DNA of 64,000 nucleotides from contig JAPFBL010000034.1 in the NCBI GenBank assembly GCA_026182355.1, positions 744,001-808,000 on the forward strand, given 5' to 3'. A program made the position numbers and the translations under genes. Below, piece after piece: positions 31,441 to 42,429 of this stretch (position 1 is the first letter of the stretch; every line of letters starts with the position of its first letter). The notes under the pieces are model-generated. The model had not been told where the DNA came from, did no database searches, and saw only the letters and a list, made by a program, of their open reading frames with translations. This DNA comes from Hermatobates lingyangjiaoensis (taxonomy: Eukaryota > Arthropoda > Insecta > Hemiptera > Hermatobatidae).

Positions 31441-33500
31441 AGGAGCAAGAAACAACCGCGATGAATAAATCCAAGTCACCTATCAAAACGTAAACGAGTA
31501 TCTAAATTAATTCTAAAAAGTTTTATTGATATGGAATAGTATTTAAGAAGTAAATATAATTCAATTATCATTATATTTGGATAAGCCGATATATATTATC
31601 AATAAATATATTTATAATTATCAATTATATTGGAAGAAATATCGAGGACTTGGTGAAGTAGGACTAATAAATAATAATTTAAGCTAGGAGTATTTATTTA
31701 TTTGTATTTATTTATTATTTGTACATAGTATATTTTTATATTATTTGTACAGCATTTACTTTTTTATTTATATTCATTATAATCACTGCACTCACCAAAA
31801 TAAGAAAATAAAATTAATTATGTTATTAAGAGAAATATATTATTGAAGTATTTAAGTTAAATGTAACATAAATAGCATATTTATGATTAACCGAAATAAA
31901 AATATGTATGTACTTAATAATTAAAAATTAACCGTCTACTGTATATGTACTATATTCGAACTCGTTTATTAACAAATTTATCCTGTATTTAGAATTGAAT
32001 GGAATAAATAAATAAACGATTTTTTTTATATTTCTTGAATATAAGAAAATTTATTATCATCAGTTCAAAATTTTTGAGATAAAAATATACAATATTCGTT
32101 TTTGTGAAGATATTAAAGCTAGTAATTATTATATTATTAGCCAAAGTTAAACTGACTTGTGAGAAATAAATATTAACAGTGGGTGTTTATAAGAGTGAGA
32201 AATGATCTGAGAGGTAAAGGAATGAAGTGTATGGAGAGTTAATTTAAAGCAAAGAGTCGGAAATGTTTTTCTTAGATGAAAGTTTAAAACAGTTTATTTA
32301 GGATTTCAATACATTCCATGTAAAGAATGAGTCAATGGATTGAATGAACGAGCGTTGAACGTCACACTGGGATAATACAGACAACGGTATCTTTTCATAG
32401 TGACCTTCCTTCTTATATCAGAAAAAAAAACAATGGATATTAATCGAAGCTAGTAGAAGAGAAAAAATAAAATACGTTATTTCAATAAACTTGCTTTTTT
32501 TTTAAAAAAAAAAAGTTTGATTCAGGGATTTTGTTTAATTTATTCCAGGTTGGCAGAACATATGTCACCTAAATAAATAGCTGGCAATTAAAATGAATGA
32601 AGCTCAATTTAACGATGGCTTTGTGAAACACAGAGCAATCATTTTGTGCTCGACTGTTTGGGGGAAAATAAAGTACAAGTAATTCTGTTTCAAAGTGTTA
32701 TATATTACACCTATTTTCATTTAAAAAAAAAAAAAAATTGAACATATCCATTCAAAATGGTTTAAGGATGCAATAAAACACATCTTCAAAACAAAAACAA
32801 CTCCACTCACTAGATTACAGTCGAAATAAATATAGAAAGCTGGAAACGTAGGCAGATTTGAAGAAGATCAACAGTTGCACAACTTAAAAATAACTTCAAT
32901 GGAAACGTAACAATTTTCAGGTCTTACCGAATTCCCGTGTTGAGTATTAGATAACAGTGGATGTTAATCGATAGTATTGGGTTTCAATGATTTAGGATTG
33001 ATATCAGGAGAACAATTCTGAACATCACAAGGGTTTAAAATTTATGGTCGAAGTTATCAATGGTAGTTGAGAAATGTGAGTTTAAAGATTATTTTTACAA
33101 TTTAAAATCATAGAAACAGCTTATAAATTTACGGTTTGGAAAAGAGATGAGCGTATTTTGAACTTGCCAATCATGATTGTATGTATCACATGGGTGATAG
33201 TGACTAGGAATTGTGGAACAATTAAAGAGTGACTGATTCCATGGTACAAAGCCATTACCGGCCTTCCGATGGTATTGTAATCAAGCGAAAGACAAAATAA
33301 ACTAATTGAAATCGTTACAGAGCTCTGTTACAGTTATCAATGAAAGGAAGTCGAGACAGACTGGGTAGGAGGGTTTCTTGGCAGACTGCCAGGGGCAAAA
33401 TAGAACCGAATAAAATTCAAACTGAAAATAAAGATTCACTGTTGGGAACTTTCAAAAAGCAGCAACAAAATAAAAAAAAAATTAGCTTGTTTAAAGAAGA
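31440..33500. other. Low-repeat AT-rich region
   Basis: No transposon ends, satellites or ORFs were recognised apart from poly-A/T. It is one of the longest stretches in the window without an obvious mobile element. It precedes the CpG-rich patch, so it could contain host non-coding sequence. Confidence 0.3.
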
Positions 33501-33845
33501 TTAGGCTTGGAAATGAGGAAGTGTACCTGTAGAATTAAAGGTGTAAGCGAAGAATAGGTCAGAAGGTTGAAGAAATAAAGGCGACTTGAAAAGAAAGTCC
33601 CATGACAAAGGAAGAAAATGCCGGGCAGACGAACTGGGCGAGAGAATAGAAGGGTAAGCAGTGAGCACAAACACAAGGAAGAAGGCTCGGCAACCGACTG
33701 AGTTCAGTTGGAAGCGCGTGGCAGCCCCCCACCTCGATATTGATCCCCCGCCAACGGCCGTCCCGGGTACCGGCAGCCTAAAGATGCGTCCGTAGGCATA
33801 CGGCACACACCGCCTTCGTCTTTGACCACTCCGGAGTGACATCAC
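33501..33845 (-). CDS. Unrecognised frame across a CpG-rich patch
   Basis: A 114-codon minus frame starts MMSLRSGQRRRRCVPYAYG. The 5' half (33690-33845) is the most GC- and CpG-rich DNA in the window, while the 3' half is ordinary and hydrophobic. It may be a first exon that should be spliced near residue 55, a 5' UTR, or an unmethylated promoter with a chance ORF. No family match. Confidence 0.2.
   Translation of the reverse strand: MMSLRSGQRRRRCVPYAYGRIFRLPVPGTAVGGGSISRWGAATRFQLNSVGCRAFFLVFVLTAYPSILSPSSSARHFLPLSWDFLFKSPLFLQPSDLFFAYTFNSTGTLPHFQA
33690..33845. promoter_or_regulatory. CpG-rich patch, possible promoter
   Basis: About 17 CpG dinucleotides in roughly 150 bp, including CGGCCGTCCCGGGTACCGGC, against a background where CpG is scarce. 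No transposon end was identified. Direction of transcription unknown. Confidence 0.35.
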
Positions 33846-34334
33846 ACACTTGTATCTTCATTAAATGCAATCACTTCCTCATATCACGCTTCCCGCCACT
33901 GTCTCATTCCAGACTCCCTCTATCCATTTAAAAGCCATCTAGTCATAAGAAACGAATTTCCTGTAATATATGAACACCCTATGATCTCACACTTAAACAA
34001 AATTTACAAAGTATCTGTGCTTTTACTCTGTTCCAAGTCATATAAATCGTATTTCATAACAAATGGCAACAAGAAAAACCAGTACAAATTCATGTTATAC
34101 ATTATACAAATATTAGTTTTGTAAAAAAATACTGCATGAAATAACCACTGTTATAGTAATTACAGTAATCTGACACAGTGTATTATAAAATATAAAACCA
34201 CTATAAGTGCTCTATAAACCGTATACTCATGCTGCTTGTGATTATTCGCAGGTTTCAAAACTATTAAAAAATCCAGTCTGATTGTCATCGTACTACGAGA
34301 TTCTGAATTGCCTAACTACTCTGGACCTCTAAAA

Positions 34335-34560
34335 TACTGGAATGGAATGGAAAATTCTTTATTAGGTGATTAGTCCCAATTTACAAATTTCAGGGGTAGC
34401 CATATGGGGGACACTTAGTGTCCCCCACCGGGCTTTTCCCCCTAAAATACAGTGTATCTTACAAACTAATAACTTAATCGTAAGTCTTATGCTTACAATG
34501 TGACTAATATACTTAAAAATTGAAACCTAATATATAAAATGTATTTTTTTTTTAATAAAA
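34335..34560 (-). mobile_element. LINE 3' end with (CATTC)n-like tail
   Basis: The minus strand reads ...hairpin GGGGGACACTAAGTGTCCCCC minus the last base, then AATTGGGACTAATCACC, TAATAAAGAATTTT and the tail CCATTCCATTCCA. A stem-loop followed by a short microsatellite tail is typical of CR1/L2-like and related LINEs. 5'-truncated, no ORF. Confidence 0.6.
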
Positions 34561-34699
34561 ATAACGTTTACCATATGTGGAGAAACTAGCCTAAGATGTA
34601 CCATATAGAAATGGCTCTGAATCCGAGTCAGAGGGTTTGCCAAAGCCGGAACTTTCTTCTTCATATTACGCTTACCTATTTTCCAATACTTTTGGATGG

Positions 34700-34910
34700 C
34701 TTGACAGGTTAGGCTAGGTTGCTGGGACTGTGATACGAGAGAAACACGTAGGCCACAGGTTGGCCCCTTGTGTTACAACTAAATGAACACTCTACATTGG
34801 GAGTCCCTCAATTTGCTTCAGTACTCAAGTATTTACAGTGGGGGTCTTTAACGACTACAGGCTCGGAACCAATGGCTTAACGTCCTCTGTGTTCAGGACG
34901 ACGTCATAAT
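34700..34910 (-). mobile_element. tRNA-derived SINE, 5'-truncated copy
   Basis: Matches the 3' two-thirds of the SINE at 24535-24864 (GGCCAACCTGTGGCCTACG, ACTCCCAATGTAGAGTG, and so on on the minus strand) and ends with the degenerate tail CAACCTAGCCTAACCTG. The tRNA head is missing. Confidence 0.75.
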
Positions 34911-35265
34911 AATAGTAATAAATACTATTATTCTGGTGTGTTAAGTTAAACATTGTTGATAGCTGAAAAATTCTATTAGTGTCTCTTTGGTTGTCTCGGG
35001 AAATTTGGTTACCTTACTTGGTTATTTCAGTTCAGTATCACGTGTTCATTCAGACTACACTTGTTGTTTAAATCCACATCTATTTTTCTTTGTAAAATAA
35101 TTTGTAATGTAATACTTAGTTTTCTGTTTCACAATTTATACTTCTGTATGTTTTCTCACTATCCTATAGTCAAAATTTCTATCGTAATTTCTTAATTATA
35201 ATTAATTGCACTTTTATGTATGTTTGATTTTTAAATTATTGTATTATTTCTAATATTTCCTCTAT
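34910..35265. other. AT-rich spacer
   Basis: Nothing recognised. Confidence 0.3.
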
Positions 35266-35645
35266 TTGTAGGCCTATGAAACAGGTTTTTAAATAAAGAC
35301 CGAAGCGTTGGCAATGAGAGTTTAATTTGAACCTGAAGAACTGACCGAGTTCCGATAAACTTTAGTTTTCTATATACACATATACTTAAAATAAACTGTG
35401 ACACATAGAAAGAAACATAACAAACACTCACTTATCAATATTTCGACCGTTATGGCGGTCGTTCTCAGGAGAAGAAGTGAATTTAAGGAGGGACGACAGT
35501 CAACTCATATTTATATATATATATATATAAAAGTAAGAACTTATTATATATGTATATATAAAATTGATAAAAGTATCGACCGTGGAATAGAAACAAAACT
35601 ATAGTTTATCGGAACTCGGTCAGTCCCGATAAACTATAGTTTTGT
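35265..35645. mobile_element. Mixed PLE fragments (ACGU and AUAU families)
   Basis: 35270-35330: ACGU-family motif with decayed core (UAUGAAA, helix II GGUUU/AGACC, GAA, GCGU, helix I GGC/GCC). 35437-35468 (minus): CUGAGAA (G8 to A), C, perfect helix II GACCG/CGGUC, GAA, AUAU, H17 = U. 35340-35365 and 35590-35640 share CCGATAAACTATAGTTTTGT, the latter as a perfect inverted pair around CTCGGTCAG. Confidence 0.6.
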
Positions 35646-35650
35646 ATGTA

Positions 35651-35687
<37 letters not shown>

Positions 35688-35689
35688 CT

Positions 35690-35935
35690 TTAAATTACAC
35701 AAAGCACGACACAGAAAAGAGAATGCAAAGAAAACTTACAGAATTCAATATTTCGAACTGTTGTTCGTCATCAGGAGAGTAGACTAGTAGAGAGGACGAA
35801 GTGAGAGAGATCTCCCCACGTCGAAGAACGGAGCGCGAATGAAGAAATAAAGAGTCAACCGAAGAGAGCAGCACTAGCGTAAAAAAGGAGCTAGGCACTA
35901 AACGTCGGATAACGGAGAAAGCAAAAACAATAGAT
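35690..35935 (-). mobile_element. AUAU-family PLE arm (GAAC/GUUC type)
   Basis: Minus arm with TCCTCTCTACTAGTCTACTC, the intact core and GAATTCTGTAAG. It matches both arms at 50735-51040. It starts at (TA)n (35655-35685). Confidence 0.7.
35747..35774 (-). ncRNA. Hammerhead ribozyme-like motif (AUAU family)
   Basis: Minus: CUGAUGA, C, helix II GAAC-AACA-GUUC, GAA, AUAU, H17 = U. Two helix I pairs (GA/UC) next to the site. Confidence 0.7.
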
Positions 35936-36295
35936 AAAATTATAAAATTAAAAATTATAAATTAAAAATTATAAAAAAGGAAATAATAAAATAAATAAAT
36001 AAATAAATAAAATAAAAAATATATATATAATAAAAAAAGGAAAAAAATAGTAAAATAAAAAAATATATATATGAATATATAAGTTAAAAATAAAAGGAAA
36101 AACAAATAAAAGTTAACGCTTCTGATTTAAACCGGGATCTGATCGGGCCCCTAATAACCATATGTGGGCCTCCTCAGACGCTCTTAATGTCAAACTACGG
36201 TCATCAGTGGTCACTAGCTTAATGATTTGAACAGAAAAGCAGTCATTAAAAGAAAGGTTATGTATATAAATATGTATATATATATATATATATAT

Positions 36296-36345
<50 letters not shown>

Positions 36346-36590
36346 TAAAAATTGTAAATTAATGTAAGTATTATAAAATGTAACTTGTAAATTAATAACA
36401 AGTATTAGATAAAAAGAGAAGTTAGTGTACAAATATGCGGAATACAAATACCACAAAGAAATCAATCAGAAAACTGGAAAATCTTTCCAAAAAATTAACA
36501 AAAGGGAAATAGGTGAGAAATTCTGACACCTATACTATTCAGACACACACACACACACACACACACAATATATATATATATATATAAGTT
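35935..36590. repeat. A-rich and (TA)n low-complexity region
   Basis: AAATAAATAAATA- and ATAAAAAAT-type runs at 35940-36110, (TA)n at 36270-36350 and (CA)n at 36541-36568. A GC-richer block at 36115-36235 may be a PLE remnant. No gene. Confidence 0.6.
36270..36350. repeat. (TA)n microsatellite
   Basis: An interrupted (TA)n of about 80 bp, one of the longest in the window. Others are at 8660-8720, 11638-11666, 21648-21697, 37213-37240 and 57470-57511. Confidence 0.95.
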
Positions 36591-36785
36591 AACACATGAA
36601 AGAGAAAAAACAAATAAAGATACACACAAAAGACTCACAACGATATTTCGCCAGTCGTCGTCATCGGGTAGAAGTAGTCCCTTTGAGTAGCTGAAGCTAA
36701 CTGAGTGGTAGGCCGAATGCAAACGAACACGCACGCACTCTGCCGGCCGACCTAGGTAAGCTACTAACTACAGAGAGAAAAATAA
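36590..36785 (-). mobile_element. PLE 3' terminal repeat, CCGAUGA variant
   Basis: The minus strand follows the GIY-YIG ORF. It contains TTAGTAGCTTACCTAGG, GCCGGC, CTACCACTCAGTTAGC and a hammerhead-like core at 36642-36667 (CCGAUGA, C, helix II GAC/GGC with one mismatch, GAA, AUAU, H17 = C). This is the key link between this family and PLE coding sequence. Confidence 0.75.
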
Positions 36786-36922
36786 CTAAAAAGAACAAAT
36801 AAAAGCAAATAAAAATAACAGAAGGAGAAGAATAGTAAATGAAGCAATAAACAATTTAAAAAAAAATAAATAAATAAATAAAAACTAAAATAAAATAATA
36901 AAAATAAAAAAAAATAATTAAA

Positions 36923-37213
36923 TTAACGGTACAAGTTAAGGCCAGGAGGAGAGCGAGCTTTGAGAAGACAGATAATTGCCTCCTCTGAAGCTCTTAAAGT
37001 AACCCGAGAAGACGGAACAGGAATATGATTAAGGACTTGGACCCGGAAGCAGTGATTAAAATCCAGTCCATGGGAATTAGAGTGGATAGCAATAGGGAGG
37101 CTTTTGCGTTGACCAACGGAAGCCCTGTGACCATTCATACGTAAGTTGAGCTGCGTAGAGGCCATACCAACGTAGAATGCATCACACTGGGTGCAGTCCA
37201 AACGGTAAACGCA
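36923..37213 (-). pseudogene. Penelope-like GIY-YIG endonuclease, C-terminal fragment
   Basis: The minus frame reads VYRLDCTQCDAFYVGMAST (GIY-YIG motif as VYR...FYVG, with the PLE-type Cys pair), then LNLRMNGHRAS (catalytic Arg), SHGLDFNHCFRVQVLNH, ASEEAIICLLKARSPPGLNL and a stop. The ...E--I--L...P-GLN ending is the usual PLE C-terminus; the Glu would be the metal ligand. The reverse transcriptase part is missing because the frame is cut by (TA)n at 37215. A ribozyme-like terminal repeat follows 3'. Confidence 0.85.
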
Positions 37214-37239
37214 ATATATATATATATATATATATATAT

Positions 37240-37580
37240 GAAAAAAGACAACAAATAGAAAAAGCGAGAAAACTTACTGAAATTCGTCGTCAGGGAGTAG
37301 AAGGGAAGAATAAGAGGTGCGTGCGTTCACTTGTACCGGCAGAGAGCGACTAGCGACTATATATATATACCATATATATATCAAAAACACAAAGAAATAC
37401 AAAAGCAAAGGAATTATGCTACGACTCACTTTCAAAATGTCGATTCTCTTGAGGTCGTCAGGAAAGGGAAATGGTACCGTATGAAGACGACAGTCAACTG
37501 TAGGGGTTTTGAAGAAGAGTTTTGTAGACCGGTGCAGGTTAGCTACAATCAAAACGTAAAACGTATTAGGAAAGGTTAAA
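37240..37580 (-). mobile_element. Two further PLE terminal fragments, decayed
   Basis: 37240-37355: minus arm with CTACTCCCTGACGACGAATT, core CUGACGA but helix II and GAA lost. 37380-37575: minus CCTGACGACCTCAAGAGAAT then GAAAGTGAGTCG, also decayed. (TA)n lies between. Confidence 0.5.
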
Positions 37581-37644
37581 TAAGAAGAAAATGAAATAAT
37601 GATAATAATTAAATCAAATAAACAACAAATAAAAATTAAATAAC

Positions 37645-37765
37645 TAATTAAGAAGCACACTTTCCAACTCAAATTTTCGGAAAACCCGTCTTCAGAAGAA
37701 AGTTTGTGTTGGTAGGTGTGTTTCATTACTCGGTGTGATACGCGTCTTCGATTTTGAATGTGTAT
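37645..37765 (-). mobile_element. AAUU-family PLE foldback remnant
   Basis: The minus arm is intact at the core. The right arm (37700-37765) keeps only the outer text (GTGTTTCATTACTCGGTGTG). Confidence 0.65.
37671..37695 (-). ncRNA. Hammerhead ribozyme-like motif (AAUU family)
   Basis: Minus: CUGAAGA, C, GG-GUUUU-CC, GAA, AAUU, H17 = U. Helix I GAG pairs with CUU (one G-U). Confidence 0.65.
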
Positions 37766-37852
37766 ATGCATATACATGTATACAAGATTTGACGTAAACA
37801 CGTGAAATAACAATTAATGATCAAACTACAATATCAAATAGGAAAAAAGAGT

Positions 37853-37887
37853 AAGATCTTTCAATCGTAACAAGCAGTCTTCGTCAG
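37853..37887 (-). ncRNA. Hammerhead ribozyme-like motif (AGAUCU family)
   Basis: Minus: CUGACGA, A, GACUG/CGAUU, GAA, AGAUCU, H17 = U. Helix II is weaker than in sister copies. Confidence 0.6.
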
Positions 37888-37903
37888 AGTTAGATTTTTG
37901 ACG

Positions 37904-37938
37904 CTGACGAAGACCGCTAGTTACGGTTGAAATATCTT
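37904..37938 (+). ncRNA. Hammerhead ribozyme-like motif (AGAUCU family)
   Basis: Plus: CUGACGA, A, GACCG/CGGUU, GAA, AUAUCU (one change breaks the palindrome), H17 = U. Confidence 0.55.
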
Positions 37939-38139
37939 AGTTTCATTTTTTTTTCTCATTTCATATTGTGGTTTGATCATAAATATATATATATATATAT
38001 ATATATATTTAATTCTACTTCTTTTATAGAAAAAATTCTAAAAAAAAAAACTGGACTAAAAATAGTCATATGATTCAATTAAACATGTTTCAATGATAGT
38101 CTTCTTCCAAAATATATGTATTTATTATATATCATTCAA

Positions 38140-38240
38140 ATGTTTGAGTTCGAAGTACAACTAAGAAACACAAATAAAAGGAAAACACATACAGTCTAAT
38201 TTTCGGTTTCAACCGTCTTCAAGTGGGGAACAAACACGAA
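38140..38240 (-). mobile_element. AAUU-family PLE arm, decayed core
   Basis: The minus core at 38197-38222 is UUGAAGA (C3 to U), C, GGUU/AACC-type helix II, GAA, AAUU, H17 = A. Same subfamily as 1260. Confidence 0.55.
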
Positions 38241-38635
38241 GTGTGACGATATTCACGCTGTTTGGCTTTCAGAAGCTAGCATACGACTTCTAGTAGGACT
38301 CATGTTAGGTTAGAACAGAATCAATCACACTGGTATCTTTGCTAATTCTATCAAGCTTTGTTCGAACTATTGTTTCCCTATGCAAATCTTTAAACCGATC
38401 TTTGTTATTATAATACCCTCAACCATTAGCAGTTCACCGTATGCTCGAACACTCGCGGGATTTGATCTCATAAGTTTTTTTTCATAATTTCGGCAATTAC
38501 ACGAATTTAGTAGGCCATTTTTTTTAGTAGAAATACCCTCAGATTCAACCTAACTGGTAAATAATTTTAAAATAACAATGTTAATTAACATAAAGTAAAA
38601 AGTTTAGAAAAGCGTGATGATACAGTATAACTGGT
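38240..38635. other. Spacer
   Basis: No recognised element or ORF. Confidence 0.3.
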
Positions 38636-38639
38636 CACC

Positions 38640-38815
38640 ACAGAGGCAGGTACTTTGGGGACACTCAACAAAACCATAGAAGAGCTTTTACCGTTGGACC
38701 CAGCAAATGTGCTGAGCTTCTTGGAGGCGTTGAAGCTAACTGGGGTACTATAGTACAGAATGGGGGAAAGTACAATAGTTCTTAGGACGCTGTACTACAA
38801 TCATTCTCAACAAAT
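38640..38815 (+). mobile_element. 5'-truncated copy of the LINE-derived family
   Basis: GGGACACTCAACAAAACCAT, GTTGGACCCAGCAAATG, TTCTTGGAGGCGTTGAAGC and CAATAGTTCTTAGGACGC match the 3' ends at 42430-43340 and 47035-47690. The final tail is short (CAACAAATAAGTAAAT). Confidence 0.8.
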
Positions 38816-39125
38816 AAGTAAATCATCCTCATCGTAAGGTATAGCAAATATCACTATCACCATTCATTATTGTTGAATACAATAGAATGAACGTATTTTT
38901 AATTCATTATTACTACATATTCCTTACGCTCTTAACTACATTATCAGTTATTATGTGTTTAGGAAGCACATTTTGTAGTGTATGATATCACTGATTTTCA
39001 GGGTTCGTAAGCCCAGAGAAAGCGATGTTACTTTGGAACCTGAGAGAGGCTGCTGTACATTCTCAAAACTCAAAAGTTGATCAACTGATAGACTAAAATG
39101 CTACGGTACTCTTTAGTTTTAATTA
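38815..39125. other. Spacer
   Basis: Nothing recognised. Confidence 0.3.
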
Positions 39126-39530
39126 ATTTTTGAATTCTAACGTAGTGCAATCAGTTAGCCAATACGAATCTAATGAAATAGTCGCCACATATAGAAATTT
39201 ATATATGTGGAGACTATTTCATTAGTGAAAAAGCTTGTTTTTGAATACTATCTTTGTTACAATTTATTTGTTAGTTGTTCATTTTTCTGAACAAACTAAT
39301 GGACAATGGATAAAATGGATAAACAAACAAAACGAAATTCTCCACACAAATAAAGTTTTAATCAACAGCAACGCGTTTCGAACACTCTGTGTTCATCATC
39401 AGGAAACACCAAGGAGGTAGTGCTGAAGGGTTGGTCCATTGAAAACAACTCACTTTTGTTTGTTTCTCCATTTTACCTCAGAATGTGTAAATACCACACA
39501 ATTACGGATTGCACAACTAATTTGTTCATT
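39125..39530 (-). mobile_element. ACGCGU-family PLE
   Basis: Contains a foldback CTAATGAAATAGTCGCCACA with its complement (39170-39230), the ribozyme-like core, and the outer end CAGAATGTGTAAATACCACA CAATTACGGATTGCAC. The same end occurs at 29480, 39890, 50230 and (inverted) 60045. Confidence 0.65.
39370..39402 (-). ncRNA. Hammerhead ribozyme-like motif (ACGCGU family)
   Basis: Minus: CUGAUGA, U, perfect 6-bp helix II GAACAC-AGA-GUGUUC, GAA, 6-nt palindrome ACGCGU, H17 = U. Helix I is weak next to the core. Confidence 0.65.
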
Positions 39531-39795
39531 TTTTATTTCCTTCATTAAAAAAAATTATATTTAAGTTGTTGGAGAAATGTATGGGCACTTTTTTACATAA
39601 TAAAAAATAAAAAGTAATTTATAAATAGTTATGCAGTCTTTGACTACGTGGCACTTGCCTTAAATTGAATTTTAAACAAAAGTTTCCACAAATATCCAAG
39701 TTTTCAGATTTATCTGCTTATGTTATAGTGAAGAAATTAAAAAAAGGTATCATATTACATCATAAATATCATTTCTACATCATTGTAGGGTAAAA
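39530..39795. other. Spacer between PLE copies
   Basis: AT-rich, nothing recognised. Confidence 0.3.
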
Positions 39796-39935
39796 AGCTA
39801 ATGAAATCGTCTCCACATATAAAAATTTAATCGTATAAACAACGCGTTTCGAACACGTTGTGTTCTTCTTCATTTCATCCTTCCTTTTTACCCCGCAATG
39901 AATAAATACCACATAATAACTGATTGCACTACGTT
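39795..39935 (-). mobile_element. ACGCGU-family PLE, decayed copy
   Basis: The minus core at 39841-39873 reads AUGAAGA (C3 to A), A, GAACACAACGUGUUC, GAA, ACGCGU, H17 = U. Flanked by AAGCTAATGAAATCGTCTCC and ATGAATAAATACCACA. Confidence 0.65.
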
Positions 39936-41040
39936 AGAATCATTTCTACGTTTTTAATACACGAAAGTAAACCTGCAGACAAACATTTTGCAGTCTACAA
40001 TATATTTTTTATACTCTGAAACTTTTTCTATAATTTCTTTACTGACTCTTTAAAGAAAAAGTGAAAAATAAAACTATATTTTGTACGATAAACCAAACCA
40101 GATAATAAATATGATTCTTCCAACAAATAAATACAAAAAGTTTTGATTTCTTTTTCATTTTCAATTACTAAAAAAAAAATTAAGAAAATTAAAGAGTCAA
40201 CTATAAAATTTCTGTTCATAAAAGAAAGTTTTTGATGCCTCTAAATCTGTTATTAAAAAGTTTTTCAACGAATACTTTTAAATTAAAATGCAATTTAAAC
40301 TAAAAATATAATCATTAATGTTATCGTTAAAAATAAAACACATCCTTACAATTGTATATAAGTCATTTGCATAAAGCTGAGTCACTGAGTCGATAGGATG
40401 AATAGCTATAATTAGATTTCCATCAAACTAAAGCAGATTATTGGAAAGTCGCATTAATCCTGGCGCTTTTTTTTCATCTCAATTTCCAATTTTCTTAATT
40501 TAAGACAACTTTCCACTGAGTTAACATTTTAATAATCACCTTTCAGAAAATTCAGGTATTTTTTTTTATAGGAAAAAGTTTGGAGATTTATTTTCATCAG
40601 AGCTCCTCACTGTTTCCTTGAAATGTAAAACTTTAATTATTTTAAATGCATATAGAGTAAAATAGTAGTGTTTTATGTGTTGAAGAGTTTAAATTTCCTG
40701 TCATTGTTTAATATATTTCAGGTAACAATTGAAGTTTTAAGACTATTTAATATGCTTAAAGTTTTATAAACATTTTCAATCAAGAGATAAAAATAATAAT
40801 ACATTTTTAATAAACCATTAATTTAAAGTCTTAATTTGGTCATTTAATTTTTGAGATAGGTCAAATTGACCTAAACATTGAAAACTCTGCTGTATAGTAA
40901 TATGGAAACGTAAAATAAGTGAAAGTTATCTCTAGGTCAAAAGAAAGTGCATCATAATAAATATGCATTCTGTAAGGTAAAAATTAAAAAAAAAAGATTA
41001 TACTGCTCAGTACGTTTTACTGTGACATGCTTTTAAGAAT
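39935..41040. other. AT-rich spacer
   Basis: No gene or transposon end was recognised. Confidence 0.3.
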
Positions 41041-41059
41041 GTTTGCACTTCTATATTGA

Positions 41060-41725
41060 GAGGTCAATGCTGAATAACTCCGGCCGGAGTTGGAGCTTTC
41101 GAAATCTGTGCGTCGGAGCCAATGGAAAGAATTTCGACGGAAAGATAACTGCAGGATACCTTGGAGCAGAAAAGCTTCCTCCCACTAGCTTATCTGACTG
41201 TCTACCGTCTTTTTTCGAAAATAAGACACTGTCTTACTTTATTTTTAATCAAAATCCGTGCTAGGGCTTTTTTTGGGGGGGAGGGAGGGCATCAAGTACA
41301 TTAAGTAGATTTACATATTTTTGTTTAATATTTATTTTTACACAGAAATTTAAATTTATTCGATTACAGTCATGTCATCTTCTGGAACATCGTCATAAAT
41401 AATCAAAATTTTGTCTGAATCTCTCATGTCTTGCAATATAGCTATCGTTAAATGAATACTTCTTGTCTATGTAGCCTCCTTGAAACGAACTTTAGAGGTA
41501 AACAAGGAATTTCTTGGAACATTTATTTCCAAAGAATTCTCTGAAATATTACGGCAGCTAGATACCTACTGCATTCAACAGCAATTTTTTTAACGAATTA
41601 TATATTTTACATTATTTTAACTAGGGCCTATTTTCAGGGGAGGGCTTATAGTCTAAAACGTCCCGAAAATCACGCTAGGGCTTATTCTCAGGGATATCGT
41701 ATTTTCGCAAAAAGACGGTAACTAC
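41060..41725. mobile_element. DNA-transposon relic, class uncertain
   Basis: Left part: palindrome AACTCCGGCCGGAGTT (about 41074) and GAAAATAAGACACTGTCTTA (41217). Right part: CTAGGGCTTATTCTCAGGGA and AGGGCTTATAGTCTAAAACG. These GAAAATAAG/GGGCTTATTTTC motifs are typical of an old, widespread non-autonomous DNA element. I cannot name the superfamily. The 73-codon frame at 41043 is incidental. Confidence 0.4.
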
Positions 41726-41779
41726 CATTGTAGCTACAGCTGATAACACGATCGTACAGTTAAAAGATCCTTCTCTTTT

Positions 41780-42327
41780 CAGTGGCGTAGCAATGTGAGG
41801 GGGGGGGGGTATTTTGAAGGGTAAACATAAAATAATAAAAAGCTAACAAAAAATTTGAAAGTTTATACCAAAATGCGTTTTTAAAGTTGTAATTGTTTTT
41901 ATGTTTTATTTGTGTAATAATGTTTTCAAGCGGATTTCAACTGTATATTTGCAAATAAAAATAAATTTATAATAAATTTTTCTAAACTAATTTTTTAAAA
42001 GGTTTAAAAGTTTATTATATTTATTTGCATAGACAGTTAGTTTAATTTTTGTTAACAATTTTTTCATGATTTGACTTATACGTTTTTATTTTGAAAAATC
42101 TTTGGTTTTCTTTTAAGACGACTGTATGTAAATGTATACGAGTAATAAGTAATCATATCACTGTAATAAACGTACGTCCGGGAGCAATGACAGCGCAGTC
42201 TAAAATGAGATCCTTGATTGTAATTCAATGAAAATAAATATAAATTTTGACGGTTAACGGGAGGAGGGGGGGGGGGGAGCAAATCTCACAACCACCCCGG
42301 GAGGCAAAAACACTTGCTAAGCCACTG
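41780..42327. mobile_element. hAT-like MITE with poly-G flanks
   Basis: The ends CAGTGGCGTAGCAATG and CTTGCTAAGCCACTG are inverted. Poly-G runs occur inside both ends (41798-41808 and 42264-42279). Flanking 8-mers do not match, so the insertion is old or a composite. Confidence 0.6.
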
Positions 42328-42429
42328 AATATATTTTGAATATTAAGAAGAGATATTTTTGAATTTAGGTTTGTTCTGCCTATCGAGTATTCATTTTGTC
42401 TTTAAGCCAGAAGGTGTTTAAAACAGTGA

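Larger units (their letters stand above)
37785..37985. mobile_element. AGAUCU-family PLE foldback
   Basis: Full foldback with both cores, from ACACGTGAAATAACAATTAA to TTCATATTGTGGTTTGATCA, followed by (TA)n at 37982. Confidence 0.75.

Noticed and set aside
37274..37813. 179-codon minus ORF, the longest in the window
   Set aside because: It crosses several PLE fragments and (TA)n tracts. The translation is low-complexity and hydrophobic, with no domain.
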